A DNA stretch of 64,000 bases from NCBI GenBank assembly GCA_964017185.1, contig OZ024878.1, forward strand, positions 3,968,151 through 4,032,150, in the 5' to 3' direction. The notes beneath the pieces are model-generated. The model made no database searches. It saw nothing but the letters and a program-made list of their open reading frames with translations, and was not told the origin of the DNA. Shown piece after piece: positions 25,274 through 38,844 of the stretch (the stretch's first letter is position 1; every line of letters begins with the position of its first letter). The stretch comes from Rugalucina vietnamica. Its lineage: Eukaryota > Mollusca > Bivalvia > Lucinida > Lucinidae. The translations under genes were made by a program, and so were the position numbers.

Positions 25274-28200
25274 TTTTTTTTTTTTTTTATTATTATTATT
25301 TTTTTTTTGGGGGGGGGGGTTGTTTAATGTCAAATTTAAGTTGTTTTTCATTGTTTTTCTGCAATTTCAAATATCTTTTTGAAAAGGTTAAGATTTCATT
25401 AATTGGGGGGGGGGGGATAGCCCGTCATACCCGCTATTTTAAGGTTGTACAGAGCAAGGTAGGTGCTGGAATCCAGCAACTCTCAGATTAGCCCCCGGGG
25501 GAATTACCTCTCATTCTCTGATATGTCAAACGACTGTGTGTCCAACCTTTCATCTCTTGTGAGAGACTAATTTTTCCCAGGCGCACTTCCCCTATTGAGG
25601 TATTGTCTCGGGGGTGGGGGAGGGGGTACTCTGAGATTTTGCCTATAAAGAGGTTCGGTCCCACCATCTACTCTGTAACCCAAAAGTCAAACATATCGGA
25701 TACGACGGAGCACCTAAAAATATCCCCTGCTACCTAAACAGCATGACTCTAATATATACCAAGTATAAGCTTTTCAAAAAAGCTTGCGATCTCTCAGCAC
25801 TTTTTTCAGTGTATGACGACCAAAAGGACTCTTGCAGCTCGGCTCGGCGCTGCTGTAAATAGCTCTAAAAATAGTTATGTTCTACGGTGCCGTAGATACG
25901 GAAATACCATGATGAATACCAATAATGATCTAAAATTGAGCTCCCTTGAGCTATGCAAAAATTCAAAAGAAGAGGTTGGGCCAGACAGATCTGTTTCGAG
26001 CTCCTCAGTGACCCTGAATAAACTGGCAATGAACAGATAAAATATGTACAGTAATTTCAAGCTTCAGCAATGCAGTCAATCAAAAGACTGATATAAATCA
26101 AATGGTATCCGAATAGTAAAACCTGTAAAAACTCAACTCAAATTAAACCATCAGTCAATCAATTGTACTTGGGAGGGGTTTAATCATTGCTCAATATATC
26201 AGTATTTACACAGAAGTGTGCTACTTTCGTTTTCATGAAAATCGTCTTTTTTCTCTTTTCTTTCTTTCTTACTATATATACTGACTTTAATACTGACTAT
26301 CGATTGTGAATTCTTTTAATCGATTGCCGCTGTTGACTCGCCGCATAACACTTCTAGATAAGGCTGTAGCATGTATGTATAGGTGGTACCCCCCCCCCCC
26401 CCCCCCTTATAATACACCATCCTGGCTGCGTGAAAGAAACATTGAAACAAATCTGAAACTGTTTTATTATTTGGGCATAAATAGAATACAGTATTCACAA
26501 CTTGTGGTTAAACGACCACCGACTTCTGGTCATCTTGATTGGACCATGCAATTGCAGTAGGCCATACGCGCATGCCGAGAGATCTGCCCGAGCCTTTCCT
26601 GATCTTTGACTATTCTGCTATTGATGATGGTTGACACATGATCATACACTTAAGACAGCGATGTGAGATTGCGAGCATCTCTTGGAAAAGCTTAACTTTT
26701 GTTGAATATACATTGTGCAAAGATGATTGAGCGTATATGCGGCGTGACTATTTATGCAATGCGCTCTAGACCAGGGGTCCATAACCAACTCGCACATGCA
26801 CCTGGCACATGAACACACTATGTTAATATGACCTATGTTTATCTCATCAAGATTGACACAGAGATTGACGAAAAAGAGGACAAACAAAATTTACGCGCAT
26901 GCCTCTTACAAAGATTGGCTTTTGTTCTATTAGCTACCGACCTCAGACCTTGCTGCCCTCATAGTCCAGAAGCACATGATACGGTATTTTATTCAAGATT
27001 AAACTATGGAATGTTAATTAATGTTAAAATAAATAAGACGTCGCACAGAGTCAACATTCATAAATTGTTGAAGCCCTTTTATATGCTGTTTATGGACAAG
27101 GGATGGAATGCAACTTCAGTAAGATATTACACCCGGAAATGAAGTAACCTGGACCTTACTTCAAACTACAACGGGACTTGACAACAAATGAGCATTTGGC
27201 TTGCTTTTACCCCTTAAAATATGTTATTCATTGTAAATACTTGCAAAGTTCGAAAGACCAGGTTGCCGTATTATCGTGCGTTACTTTAATTTTGACGTAT
27301 TTTGTTTTAACCCGTGGTTGTTCGGGAAAAAAAATCATGAGAAATTGGCTTCTTAAGTTAAAGTGTGATGTCAAAAAGCAAAATCATCCAACAGTTAGTC
27401 AAAACTTTGAAGAAAATGAGAAAAGTACGAAACGTTTTTGGGCGAATGTTATTTTCGTGTATGGCCGAACTTGCAAAACAATAATCTCCTCGAATGTTTG
27501 CGAGTCCTATCGAAGCCTATGCATCAGTAGAACACTCGGCAACTTAGAGGCATGTATGTAGATCCGGATAGGCTAGATCGTTCGTTGGAAAGGTCTATTT
27601 AAATAATTCAAATAAAAGTTTGTAAAAACTTACCGCTAAAGTTTCCTCCAAAAATGGCGGCGAATCCGAAGGAAACTACCGCAATCATACGTGAAAATGC
27701 CGCCGATCATGCGTTACGACCTCTTTTCATGCGTTTCGAATGGACACGGTGATTTTTGAAAATTGTCCAGCAGTTTTAGAGAAAATTATGATTGAAGTTT
27801 TAAACACACTTTTACAAGTTTGGCTTGAAGTCTATGGGAAAATGTCGTCAATTTTCAAGTCAAATTTTGGTCACTTCAGTAGACGAGCTATTATACATAA
27901 TATACATGAAAATGCAGCTTAACCTTTCTTCTACTTTTTCCAAAATAAAAGGCGTTGCCAAATCACTTTTGATGCCGTATTTTGTACATGTTTACGCCTA
28001 AGTATTTCTTACTGCGCTGGTGTCCCGTTTAGCAGTAGAATTTCTTCTTGAAGCCGGTAACCAAACCGCGCGACGTTGCTAAGACAGAGCGTCATGTGAC
28101 AAAAATCATGTGACAATACTTCTTGAAGACACAACATGAAATTCTTGTGTTTTTAAGAAGCTACGAAATAAGTAAAAAGACGGAAAAGAATAGAAAGATG

Positions 28201-31200
28201 AAAGATGGAACGCATTTGACGTCACAAGACGTTAGATTAGTATGACGTGACGTCAGTCGTCACATGCTTTCATCCTCACGTGCCAAGTCGGGCGGACCCT
28301 TAATTGACAATTAAGACACGTAAAATGTGGTCTTATTAGAAATAAAATGCAAATTTGAACATGCAACAATGTGGGAATTACGTCTTCTATTAAAACACGA
28401 ATTATTCCTTTCGTCAGCGTGATATTTCAGTACAATGACACGAAGCTAACCCAGGACGGACGTTCTATTATTTTAAAAATAAACAGTAGAAGTAATAGAA
28501 AGTGGCCGTTTTACGTCATGCCGGGCTGAACGGCAAAAAAAAAAAGGATGTTAAAAACCAATCTTGTAAAATCATGAATATATAGCAGCAAAAATAAACT
28601 GTATTATCATGTTAAACTTACTTAGAATTATAATTGATATTTTCAGTTGTAAACGCGTAAATCACTTTCAAACTATTAAAAGTATACTTGAAAAATAAAA
28701 CTGATTAATTGTAATCTAAAAAATACAATAATATTAATCAAAATTTGTTCATATTCTTGACTTTAAAACATTGAGGTTTTGTTTTAAGTTACTTCCCTTG
28801 AAATCTATCATAAAGATTAGGCTTTAGTAAAAGTAGTACGCATTTTTGACTTGAAGTTTCCTGTCTATCGTATACACCTCCACCTTTGGATTTGTATTCC
28901 ATCAGTGTCATGACAGCGTAGGTCGTGACATGGGTTAAAAGACTAAAAGACTCATCCGAAAGACTGAAGAAGAGCGGGGTAGAACCTGCAATCCACGATT
29001 CACACGGCGAGTAGCTGAACCATTCGGCCGCGAACATGAGGCTGTATTAACGGCGTGGAACGGAGTTGGCTCCGCCTCACTGAATTCCATTCAAGAACAC
29101 ACCGAGTACATATAAATTCAAGTTAACTGTCATAAAAGCAACGTGTATCGACATAAATTGTGTATTTGACGATCACAGGTAAGTGTTGGATGTTGAAAGA
29201 CGATGTTGATCGAATCATGCACAATAGGTCTAGCCGCTTCACATCAGTCTTGCAGTGTTTTGACGTATCGTAGGCCTACCTTCAGGTATAACAAGACAGC
29301 TGTACCTTGAGAGTCGCACGCCGGTCACGGTTTGAAGCCTCGGAGAACGGGTAGAAAACAAAACAGTCGCATTCCGTTGCGGGGCAGGCGATAGTATGAA
29401 TCGCGACCTGTCGTAAGAGATCGCACATAAATTATAAGACAGTCTTTCGACTTGCACGATTTGCAATGCATAGAGTGCCAATACGAGTACATTGCGAATT
29501 CGCCACCTGACAACGCTTATGTGACGCGTTTCTAACGTGTCTCTCGTTGAACTTGCTTTGAGCTTTGTTGTTGCTTTTTTTTTCTCAACACACCAGGCAC
29601 GCGTTTGTCCATAGACCAGTCACGAGTGTGTCACTCACTGGTCTTTTTTTTTTTTTTTTTTTAATCCATTCCTGGGTCCTCATCAATGCCTTGGTTACAT
29701 TTGCCCCGATCATCGTGCGATTTTCAAGTTGGTCTGCTATTTTAGACATCGTAGGTGATCACGGGCATGTTTAGAATTCATACAGGCATCGTACGATTTC
29801 TTGCTCTGACTTTCGTCCACGTTCTGAGTGAAAACCATAAGGAGATCGTCGGAAGATGTCTATGACGAATCCCTACGATTTCTGACTGAGCCTTTTCGGT
29901 CTCCTTACGATCACTGTACGGGCCCCGCCCATTGGGGCCCGAACAAATAGATGGGCTTCTTGTGCCTCCAGGCAAAGCTTTTACACTGCTGACTGCATCT
30001 TATTACTGGTTAACCGCTCAGGATGAGCCTGCCCAGGAAAAGTGGTTTCAAGTCATAGCGGTTGTGACTTTGTTGTATGGTTATATATCAAGCACTTGTT
30101 GGATGTTTTGGGTAAAAGTCCCGTAAATGGACTGATCTTAGCCGTTGACTGGGACGTTAAGCATCAATTTTAACATCAAACAAACGATGTCTGTACAATT
30201 TTTTGTCACCAAATTATCATAAAAAAAACCAACATGCGGTGGCCGCACGATCATCGCAGCGTCTCCGGACGATGCTCCCTACGGCGTGGTAACGGTCTTA
30301 CGTTTTTAAACACTTGTAGCAGTATAGACTAATTCAAAATCGTAGCTAGGATATCTAAAGCCTACGGGAAACCGCACGAAAAAGGAAAAACACAAAAAAG
30401 GTACAAGTAGGCAAAGATCAGGAAAAGGCGCAATCAGAAAGAGATTCCCACTCCAAAAACCGAGGTGGGAAAAAACCAAACTAACAATCAGGCACTTATT
30501 TTTTTTTTTTTTTTTTTCCTGGGCGAGACCAGTACTATAGGAGGTTGTTTTTGTGGGTTTGTTGTTCGGGGAGCACCCGAAGGGCACTTATATAGCTCGG
30601 CAAATAGGTCACTGTATGGGCGTTACCTTATGAATACGTTATTATACCCCCCGCAAAACGAAGTTTTAGGGGGGTATACTGTTTTCAGCCTGTCCGTCAT
30701 TCCGTGATTCCGTGACTCCGTGATTCCGTCATTCCGTCATTCCTTCAACATTTGGACATCTTTGTTGAATAACTTGAGTAGCTTTTGCCTGATTTGTTTC
30801 AAATTTTCACCACACTTGCACCACCAGACAATACATGTGTGGTATGAATTTAGGGGCCAAAGGGTTAGTATTGCAAGAGTTATGGGACTTTTTAAGTCTT
30901 CCTATAACATGTTTGCCATAGCACAGAAAGTACATACTTTGTGAAATCAACTCCTCTTACAGCTTTCAATGTTTCCTTTTAATATTTTGCTGATATGTTT
31001 CAGATATATTGCAGATGTGCATGAAGAATTGTCATGCTGAAAAAATCATTTTTGACAAATTTACAGCATTTTTAACTTAGCAAATTTTCTATAATTGCTT
31101 ATATTCAATAATGGTTGGTAGTGCATACTTTGTGAAATCAACTCCTCCTAGGGCTTTCAGTATTTCTTTTCAGTACTTTGCAGACATGTTACAGACATAT

Positions 31201-34200
31201 TGAAGATGTGCATGAAGAATTATAATGCTGAAAAAAATAATTTTTGACAAATTTACAGCATTTTTTAACTTTGCCATTTTTCGACTATTTCTTACATACA
31301 TACTTTGTGAAATCAACTCCTCCTAGGGCTTTCAGTATTTCTTTTCAGTACTGTGCAGACATGTTACAGACATATTGAAGATGTGCATGAAGAATTATAA
31401 TGCTGAAAAAATAATTTTTGACAAATTTACAGCATTTTTTAACTTTGCCATTTTTCGACTATTGCTTACATACATACTTTGTGAAATCAACTCCTCCTAG
31501 GACTTTCAGTATTTCTTTTCAGTACTTTGCAGACATGGTACAGACATATTGAAGATGTGCATGAAGAATTATAATGCTGAAAAAATAATTTTTGACAAAT
31601 TTACAGCATTTTTTAACTTAGCCATTTTTCGACTATTGCTTACATACAATAATGGTTGGTAGTGCATACTTTGTGAAATCAACTCCTCCTAGGGCTTTCA
31701 TTGTTTCTTTTTAATTCTTTGCAGATTTGTTCCAGATATATTGAAGATGTGCATGAAGAATTTTTATGCTGAAAATTTTAGTTTTGACAAATTTACAGCT
31801 TTTTAAACTTAGCCAATTTTGACCATTTCGGCCTATATTCAATTATGGTTGATAGTACATACTTTGTGAAATCCAACTCCTCCTGGGGCTTTCAGTAATT
31901 CTTTTCAATACTTTGCAGACATGTTACAGACATATTGAAGATGTGCATAAAGAATTTTATTGGTGAAAAAATAATTTTTGACAAATTTACAGCATTTTTC
32001 AACTTAGACATTTTTCAACCATCGCTAATATACAATACGGCTGGTAGTGCATACTTTATCAAATCAAGTCCCATGCTTTCATTGTTTCATTTGAATTCTT
32101 TGCACACTTGTTCCAGATACAGTTGTATATTTCAGATGTGCATGAATAATTCTTATGCTGAATCATTATACCCCCTGCAAAACGAAGTTTTAGGGGGGTA
32201 TACTGTTTTCAGCCTGTCCGTAATTCCGTGATTCCGTCATTCCGTGATTCCGTCATTCCGTCAACATTTTGACATCTTTGCTAAATAACTTAAGTAGTTT
32301 TTGCCCGATGTTCTTCAAATTTTCAACACACCTGCACCATTAGACAACACATGTGTGATATGAATTTAGGGGCCAAAGGGTCAGTTTTGCAAGAGTTATG
32401 GGACTTTTTAAACCTATACATAGAATGTTTGCCATAGTGCTAATAGTGCATACTTTGTGAAATCAACTCCTCCTACAGCTTTCAATATTCTCTTTTGATA
32501 CTTTGCAGATATGTGCCAGAGATATTGAAGATATGCATGAAGAAGCATTATGCTGAAAAAATGAATTTTGACAAATTTACAGCATTTTGAACTTAGCCAA
32601 TTTTCGATAATTGCCATATTCAACAATGGTTGGTAGTGCATAGTTTGTGAAATCAACTCCTCCTAGGGCTTTCAGTATTTCTTTTCAATACTTTGCAGAC
32701 TTGTTCCACACATGTTGAAGATGTGCATGAAGAATTATAATGATGAAAAAATAATTTTTGACAAATTTACAGCATTTTTTCAACATAGCCATTTTTGGAA
32801 CATTGCTTATATACAATAATGGTTGGTGATTCATAGTTTGTGAAATCAACTTCTCCTAGGGCTTTCAGTATTTCTTTTCAATACTTTGCAGACATGTTCC
32901 ACATATATTGAAGATGTGCATGAAGAATTATAATGATGAAAAAATAATTTTTGACAAATTTACAGCAATTTTTAACATAGCCTTTTTTTGACCATTGCTT
33001 ATACAATAATGGTTGGTAGTGCATGTTTTGTGAAATCAACTCCTCCTAGGGCTTTCAGTATTTCTTTTCAATACTTTACAGACATGTGCCAGAGATATTG
33101 AAGATATGCATGAAGAAGTATTATGCTGAAAAAATGAATTTTGACAAATTTACAGCATTTTGAACTTAGCCAATTTTCGATAATTGCCATATTCAACAAT
33201 GGTTGGTAGTGCATAGTTTGTGAAATCAACTCCTCCTAGGGCTTTCAGTATTTCTTTTCAATACTTTGCAGACTTGTTCCACTCATATTGAAGATGTGCA
33301 TGAAGAATTATAATGATGAAAAAATAATTTTTGACAAATTTACAGCATTTTTCAACATAGCCATTTTTGGATCATTGCTTATATACAATAATGGTTGGTG
33401 GTTCATAGTTTATGAAATCAACTTCTCCTAGGGCTTTCAGTATTTCTTTTCAATACTTTGCAGACATGTTCCACACATATTGAAAATGTGCATGAAGAAT
33501 TATAATGATGAAAAAATAATTTTTTGACAAATTTACAGCAATTTTTAACATAGCCATTTTTTGACCATTGCATATACAATAATGGTTGGTAGTGCATGTT
33601 TTGTGAAATCAACTCCTCCTAGGGCTTTCAGTATTTCTTTTCAATACTTTACAGACATGTTCCACACATATATTGAAGATGTGCATGAAGAATTATAATG
33701 ATGAAAAAAAAATTTAGACAAATTTACATAGTCATTTTTACCATTGCTAATATACAATAATGGTTGATAGTGCATACTTTGTGAAATCAGCTCCTCTTAG
33801 GGCTTTCAGTGTTTCTTTTAAATTCTTTGTAGATTTGTTCCAGATAAATTTTAGATGTGCATGAATAATTTTCATGCTGAAAAGTTAATTTTTGACAAAT
33901 TTACAGCTTTCATTTTACTTAGCCAATTTTTTACCATTTCTCATGATAAACAATAATGATCATAGTGCATACAGTGAAATCAACCTCAAGTTCTAATATC
34001 TTGTGACTGGCATACTGAGGATGTACATGAAGAATTATAATGCTGAAAAGATATCCTTGACAAATTTTCTGCATGTTTAACTTAGGAAGTTATTGGCCAG
34101 CTTCAGATAATTTTGCGGGGGGTATACTGAAAGCCTTGCTTGCAGCCAATTTCTAGTTGGGTATGGTCTACTTTTGACCTAGGTAAAAGCTAAAGGTATA

Positions 34201-37200
34201 CAGCTGAAAGACTCAACTCACATGTTGTCCGTTAGAATGAAAATCCGAGTTTGTCTAGTTTACTGGATTGAACAAAATAGGTAGCTGATCTTTAACGGTA
34301 AAATATGTGACAGCGCTCTAGGCTGACTGAATTCGACTTTTCTAATATCTCCCTTCTTGAACAGATGGACTAGCCGAAAGTTGCCGCCCATACAGTGACC
34401 CATTTGCCGAACTATACCATGAAAACATATACCACAAAACCATTATGCCTCGTAAAATGTAGTTTGAACTGCATCCATTTTATTACACAGAAGTGCACGT
34501 TGGAAAGAATTTAGAGGAACAGTATGAAGAGTATAAAGGAACGAAAAAAAAATATTGAAGTGTTTACTATGAAATTTGTTTGTTTCAGCTTGAAAGTAGT
34601 TATATATTTTCTGAAAATTCAAGAATGACTTAAATTTAAAGAAATCTTATTTTCAAGGGGAACAACTTCATTTTTCAAGTTAAAGCTTTTTTTAAAATTA
34701 ACAATAGTTAATTCAGGAGCATTTTTTAATTGTGCTTGTTTTATGCACTTTCACTCGTACCTGGAAACACATTTTCGAAGATCTAGTTGATTCGCAATTA
34801 TAGTAGAATTTCATAACGATATCAGACAACTTAGGTTACAAGCTCTTGGTTTCAAAACAGCAGAAAAAATCAAGTTTTGAACATTTGTCTTCAGGTGTTT
34901 CTGTTGTTGTCATGTCAACCAGGTATTTGAGTTTGCAAAGGGTTTTATTTTTCTGGACACGTAATATCAGAGACACTTTACATGACAAAACTTAATTTCA
35001 ATATCAGTCTACTGAATTTGCAATAAATGAGTTTCAAAACAGCAGAAAATGCTAATTTTGGGCGGCTGTCAAAGAATGACTTTGTTGTTGTCATGGTAAC
35101 CAGAATTTCAATTTTTAAATGGTTAAATCTTTTGAACAAATGATGTATTTGATACTTCTAGATCATTATACATTTTCATAACAAAATTGTCTACAGAATT
35201 TACAAGAATTGAGTCTCAAAACAGTAGAAAATTCCAATTTTGGACATTCATCTTCAGGTGTGACTTTTTTAATGTCATGGTTACAAGGTAAGTGATCATA
35301 CTGTCTTTTCATCATCGAGCATGATAAAACAATTGTTGCTTTACTGATACAATGTGACAAAATAAATACACAATTTTCCAGATGCCAATATAAATGATCA
35401 GAACCGTTCCCCCCCCCCCCCCTCACTCACCCACCCTCAAATGTCACGTTTAAATATATTTCTCCAGTGGTGTTCAACTTGTTGCTATAGCAACCATGCA
35501 TTTTTACTTGCAAAGCGTTTTATTATAATAAAATACTTACTTTATAATTAATATTCAATATCATGTTAACATCAGTCTACTGAAGTGGCAATAATTTGGT
35601 GCGAAAACAACCAAAAAATTCTTTATTTTAGATATTTTCTTCTGTAGCATTTTAGTTGTCGCCATGGCAACCTGGTAAGTGACCAAGTTGTCATTTTTAT
35701 TATCGGATATGATAAATCAATAGTTGCTTTCTTGGTTCAATGTTACAGAACAAATCCACAAGTAAAAAGAAACTGATATAAACTTACCTGTAAACCCCAA
35801 AATGTAAATTTTAGCCGTTTTTTTCCTCCAGTGGTATTCGGTTTGTTGCTATGGCAACCACACGTATTAATTTGCGAAGTGTTGTACTTGTAATATAGTA
35901 CTTACTTTATAATTCTAATCAATATCATGTTCAAATCAGTCTACTGAAGTGGCAATAATTTGGTGTGAAAAAAGCCAAAAAAATCAATATTTTAGATATT
36001 TGTCCCTTGTAGCATTATAAATGTCGCCATGGCAACCAGGTAAGTGACCAAGCTGTCTTTTTTTATTATTGAATATGATAAATCAATAGTTGCTTTCTTT
36101 GTACAATGCTACAAAATAAATCCATCAGTGATTAGAAGTTGACATAAACTTACCTGAAACCCTTCAAATTGTAAATTTTACTTTTTTGCCTCAAGTGGTG
36201 TTCGATCTGTTGCTATGGCAACCGTGTATATGAAAAGGCAAAGGGTACTGTCGTTGAAACTTGTAATATAATACTTACTTTACAATTAAACGGCAATATC
36301 ATGTTTACATCAGTCTACTGAAGTGTCAATAATTTGGTGTGAAAACAACCCAAAAATCAATATTTTAGATATTTTTCCTTTGTAGCATTATAGTTTTCGC
36401 CATGGCAACCAGGTAAATAACCAAGCTATTTTTTCTATTATTGTATATGATAAATCATAAGTTCCTTTCTTGGTACACTGCTACAAAATAAATCCACCAG
36501 TGATTAGAAGCTGATATAAGCTTACCTGAAAACCCTCCAAAATGTAAATTTTAGATTTTTCATTCCAGTGGTGTTCGATTTGTTGCTATGGCAACCGTGT
36601 ATATGAAAAGGCAAAGCGTTTTATTGTGGAAACATGTAATATAAGAGTTGCTTTATAAATTAAGTGTAACTGCATATCAATATCAGTCTACTGAATTTGC
36701 GATAAATTGATCTGAAAACAGCCAAAAATGCCGTTTTCATATTTTTTGACTTAGTGGTATAATATGCGTTGTCATAGCAACGCCAAGCTGAATAAAATCA
36801 ATGTTTTTTTGGCTTAAAAGCTTTAAGCTATGTTTAGTGTTTCTATTCGAATTGTTCAATTCTACCTAACATTTATGACATTCATAAAATATTATTTTGA
36901 ATTATGCCATTTTTAAAGCAGAATTTAGCGATTTTTAGGCAAAATACTAGCTCCTGTTGCCATGGTGACGAGAATTGGAAAAAATCGAAATAAACCTTAT
37001 TTTTCTTGTTCTGTCATCAAAACCTCTCAGACAAATGAAAATCAGCCAAATCCGTTACCCACCATGTGGAGTCACCTGCATGATTTTTATCTGAGCCAGC
37101 ACTTAAAATCCAGCACCTGACTGCAGGATCTGAATCAGTTATGTTTACCTAAACATCATTTTATGTTGGAAATGAAAATTTACAACATATCAAACCATAT

Positions 37201-38795
37201 GCTTTGATGTTAGAAAAATCATAAATTAGTATTCGATTTTATGTTAGCAAGGTGTCAGAACATTCACATTAAGGGGAGTGCAATGGGGTTGTGGTAGAGC
37301 ATCAGGCTCCAAATCGAGAGGTCCTGGATTTGATTCCCATTGGCGGCATCATCTTGTGTCCTTGAGCAAGACACATTTATACCCAAGAGTACTGGTTAAC
37401 ACCCAGGAAGAGATGGCACCTCCCGACATTAATGAAAAATTGTTGACAGGGATGTTAAACCTCAATACAAACCAACAAGCATTCACATTACGCTTCATGT
37501 TGTTAATTTGTCTTCAATTTGCACATGATGCAAGAACAAGAACAGTGCACTCATGTCACTTCTGAATCATTTGTTACATAACTTTTTTCTTCCTTGCAAA
37601 AATTATTCTGAAAGTAATTGCCATCTTGTATGTTTCAGAGCCATTGTCGTACAACCCCCTGTTCCAAAATGACTGGTGTGAAGTGGCTGTTCTGCCCCTC
37701 AAGGAGGAAAATGAGAATGTTGATCAAGTGTCTTTTAGCCTGGATCACAGCCCAAAATACCAGACTGGTGTCTATCTATCTGAGTCACTGGAGGATTGGA
37801 AACAGCGGACTGGTTTAGACAAGAATGGGCAGACATGGGCCCAACAATCAGGTAATTCTTTAGTCTCAGTCTAGATCAAGTGTCTTCTAACCTGGACCAC
37901 AGTCCAAAATACCAGACTGGTTTCTATCTGTCTGAGTCACTAGAGGATTGGAAACAGCGGACTGGTTTAGACAAGAATGGACAGACATGGGCCCAACAGT
38001 CAGGTAATTCTTTTCTTGAATCTCCAGTCTTTGGTTCAACTCTGTGAGCACAACTTTTGTATTAGCTACGTACTGCATATTTCTTCCTATGAAAGTTATG
38101 ATTTAATTTTCATGGCAAAAATAATTTAATATGGCTGCATCATACCAAAGATGTTAAAAATGGTATCAGTCACCACTTTGCTTGGCGTTCAGCAGTGTAA
38201 GGCTGGCACTGGTATATGCCTGTCACGCCGGATCAAATGTTCATCCTGACTTAATAAAGGCAAACAGACGATTTCATGGGGAACATGTTAAGATGTTTGT
38301 TTTATTTTACAGCAATTATTAGGGATGGTGAGTTGGATAAGCACTTGTTAAATTTAAGTACAATTTTATAGTCTTACAATAAACTCTAATGTACAGTAGT
38401 GATTTTAAATTTCTGGTTTGAGGAGTGTGGTGGGGTAGTGGTAGAGCATCAGACTCCAAATTGAGAGGTCCTAGGTTCGATTCCTACTTGCGGCACCATC
38501 TTGTGTCCTTGAGCAAGGCATATTAACTCCATAGAGAATTGGTTAAAACCCCGGAAGCGGAGGCTTATAATTCAACCATGTCAGTTTTCAGGTGGGACTT
38601 TGATTGCACCAGTTAGTACCTTTAGATAGTGCAAATACAAAAAAATTAATAAAATGAATAAATAAATAAATAAATAAATAAATAAAAATATACACCATAA
38701 TCTCAATGTCTACTATTTAATCAATGATAATTTATTTTCTCATAGTGGGGACTAAAATGAATGCATAGGATATCCTCTGACATATCAAATCAATC

Positions 38796-38844
<49 letters not shown>

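Larger units (their letters stand above)
24196..27757. repeat. Near-perfect ~560 bp inverted repeat around 2.4 kb
   Basis: Left arm about 24199-24766, right arm about 27181-27752. Inspection shows almost identical sequence, with one clear 1 bp difference (CTCTAATTGCC against CTCTAAGTTGCC). The interior (24767-27180) holds low-complexity T, G and C runs and no protein. The arms show an open frame by chance. Inside the 15 kb DEPDC5 intron, so its transcript could fold. Confidence 0.9.
22483..37638 (+). other. DEPDC5: 15 kb DEPDC5 intron
   Basis: Made mostly of the inverted repeat, H4 and the X-box array listed separately. 23013-24060, 27758-29690 and 34159-34895 show nothing recognisable beyond low complexity. 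A missed small exon cannot be excluded, but the frame across this intron is intact without one. Confidence 0.7.

Noticed and set aside
27178-27561. 127-codon open frame in the right arm of the inverted repeat
   Set aside because: The left arm carries the mirror image with a shorter frame because of flanking differences. Low complexity and repeat location make it a chance frame.
37874-38003. Mutually exclusive alternative exon to exon j
   Set aside because: No acceptor gives the correct phase without a stop, and the gap from the parent donor is too short for an intron.
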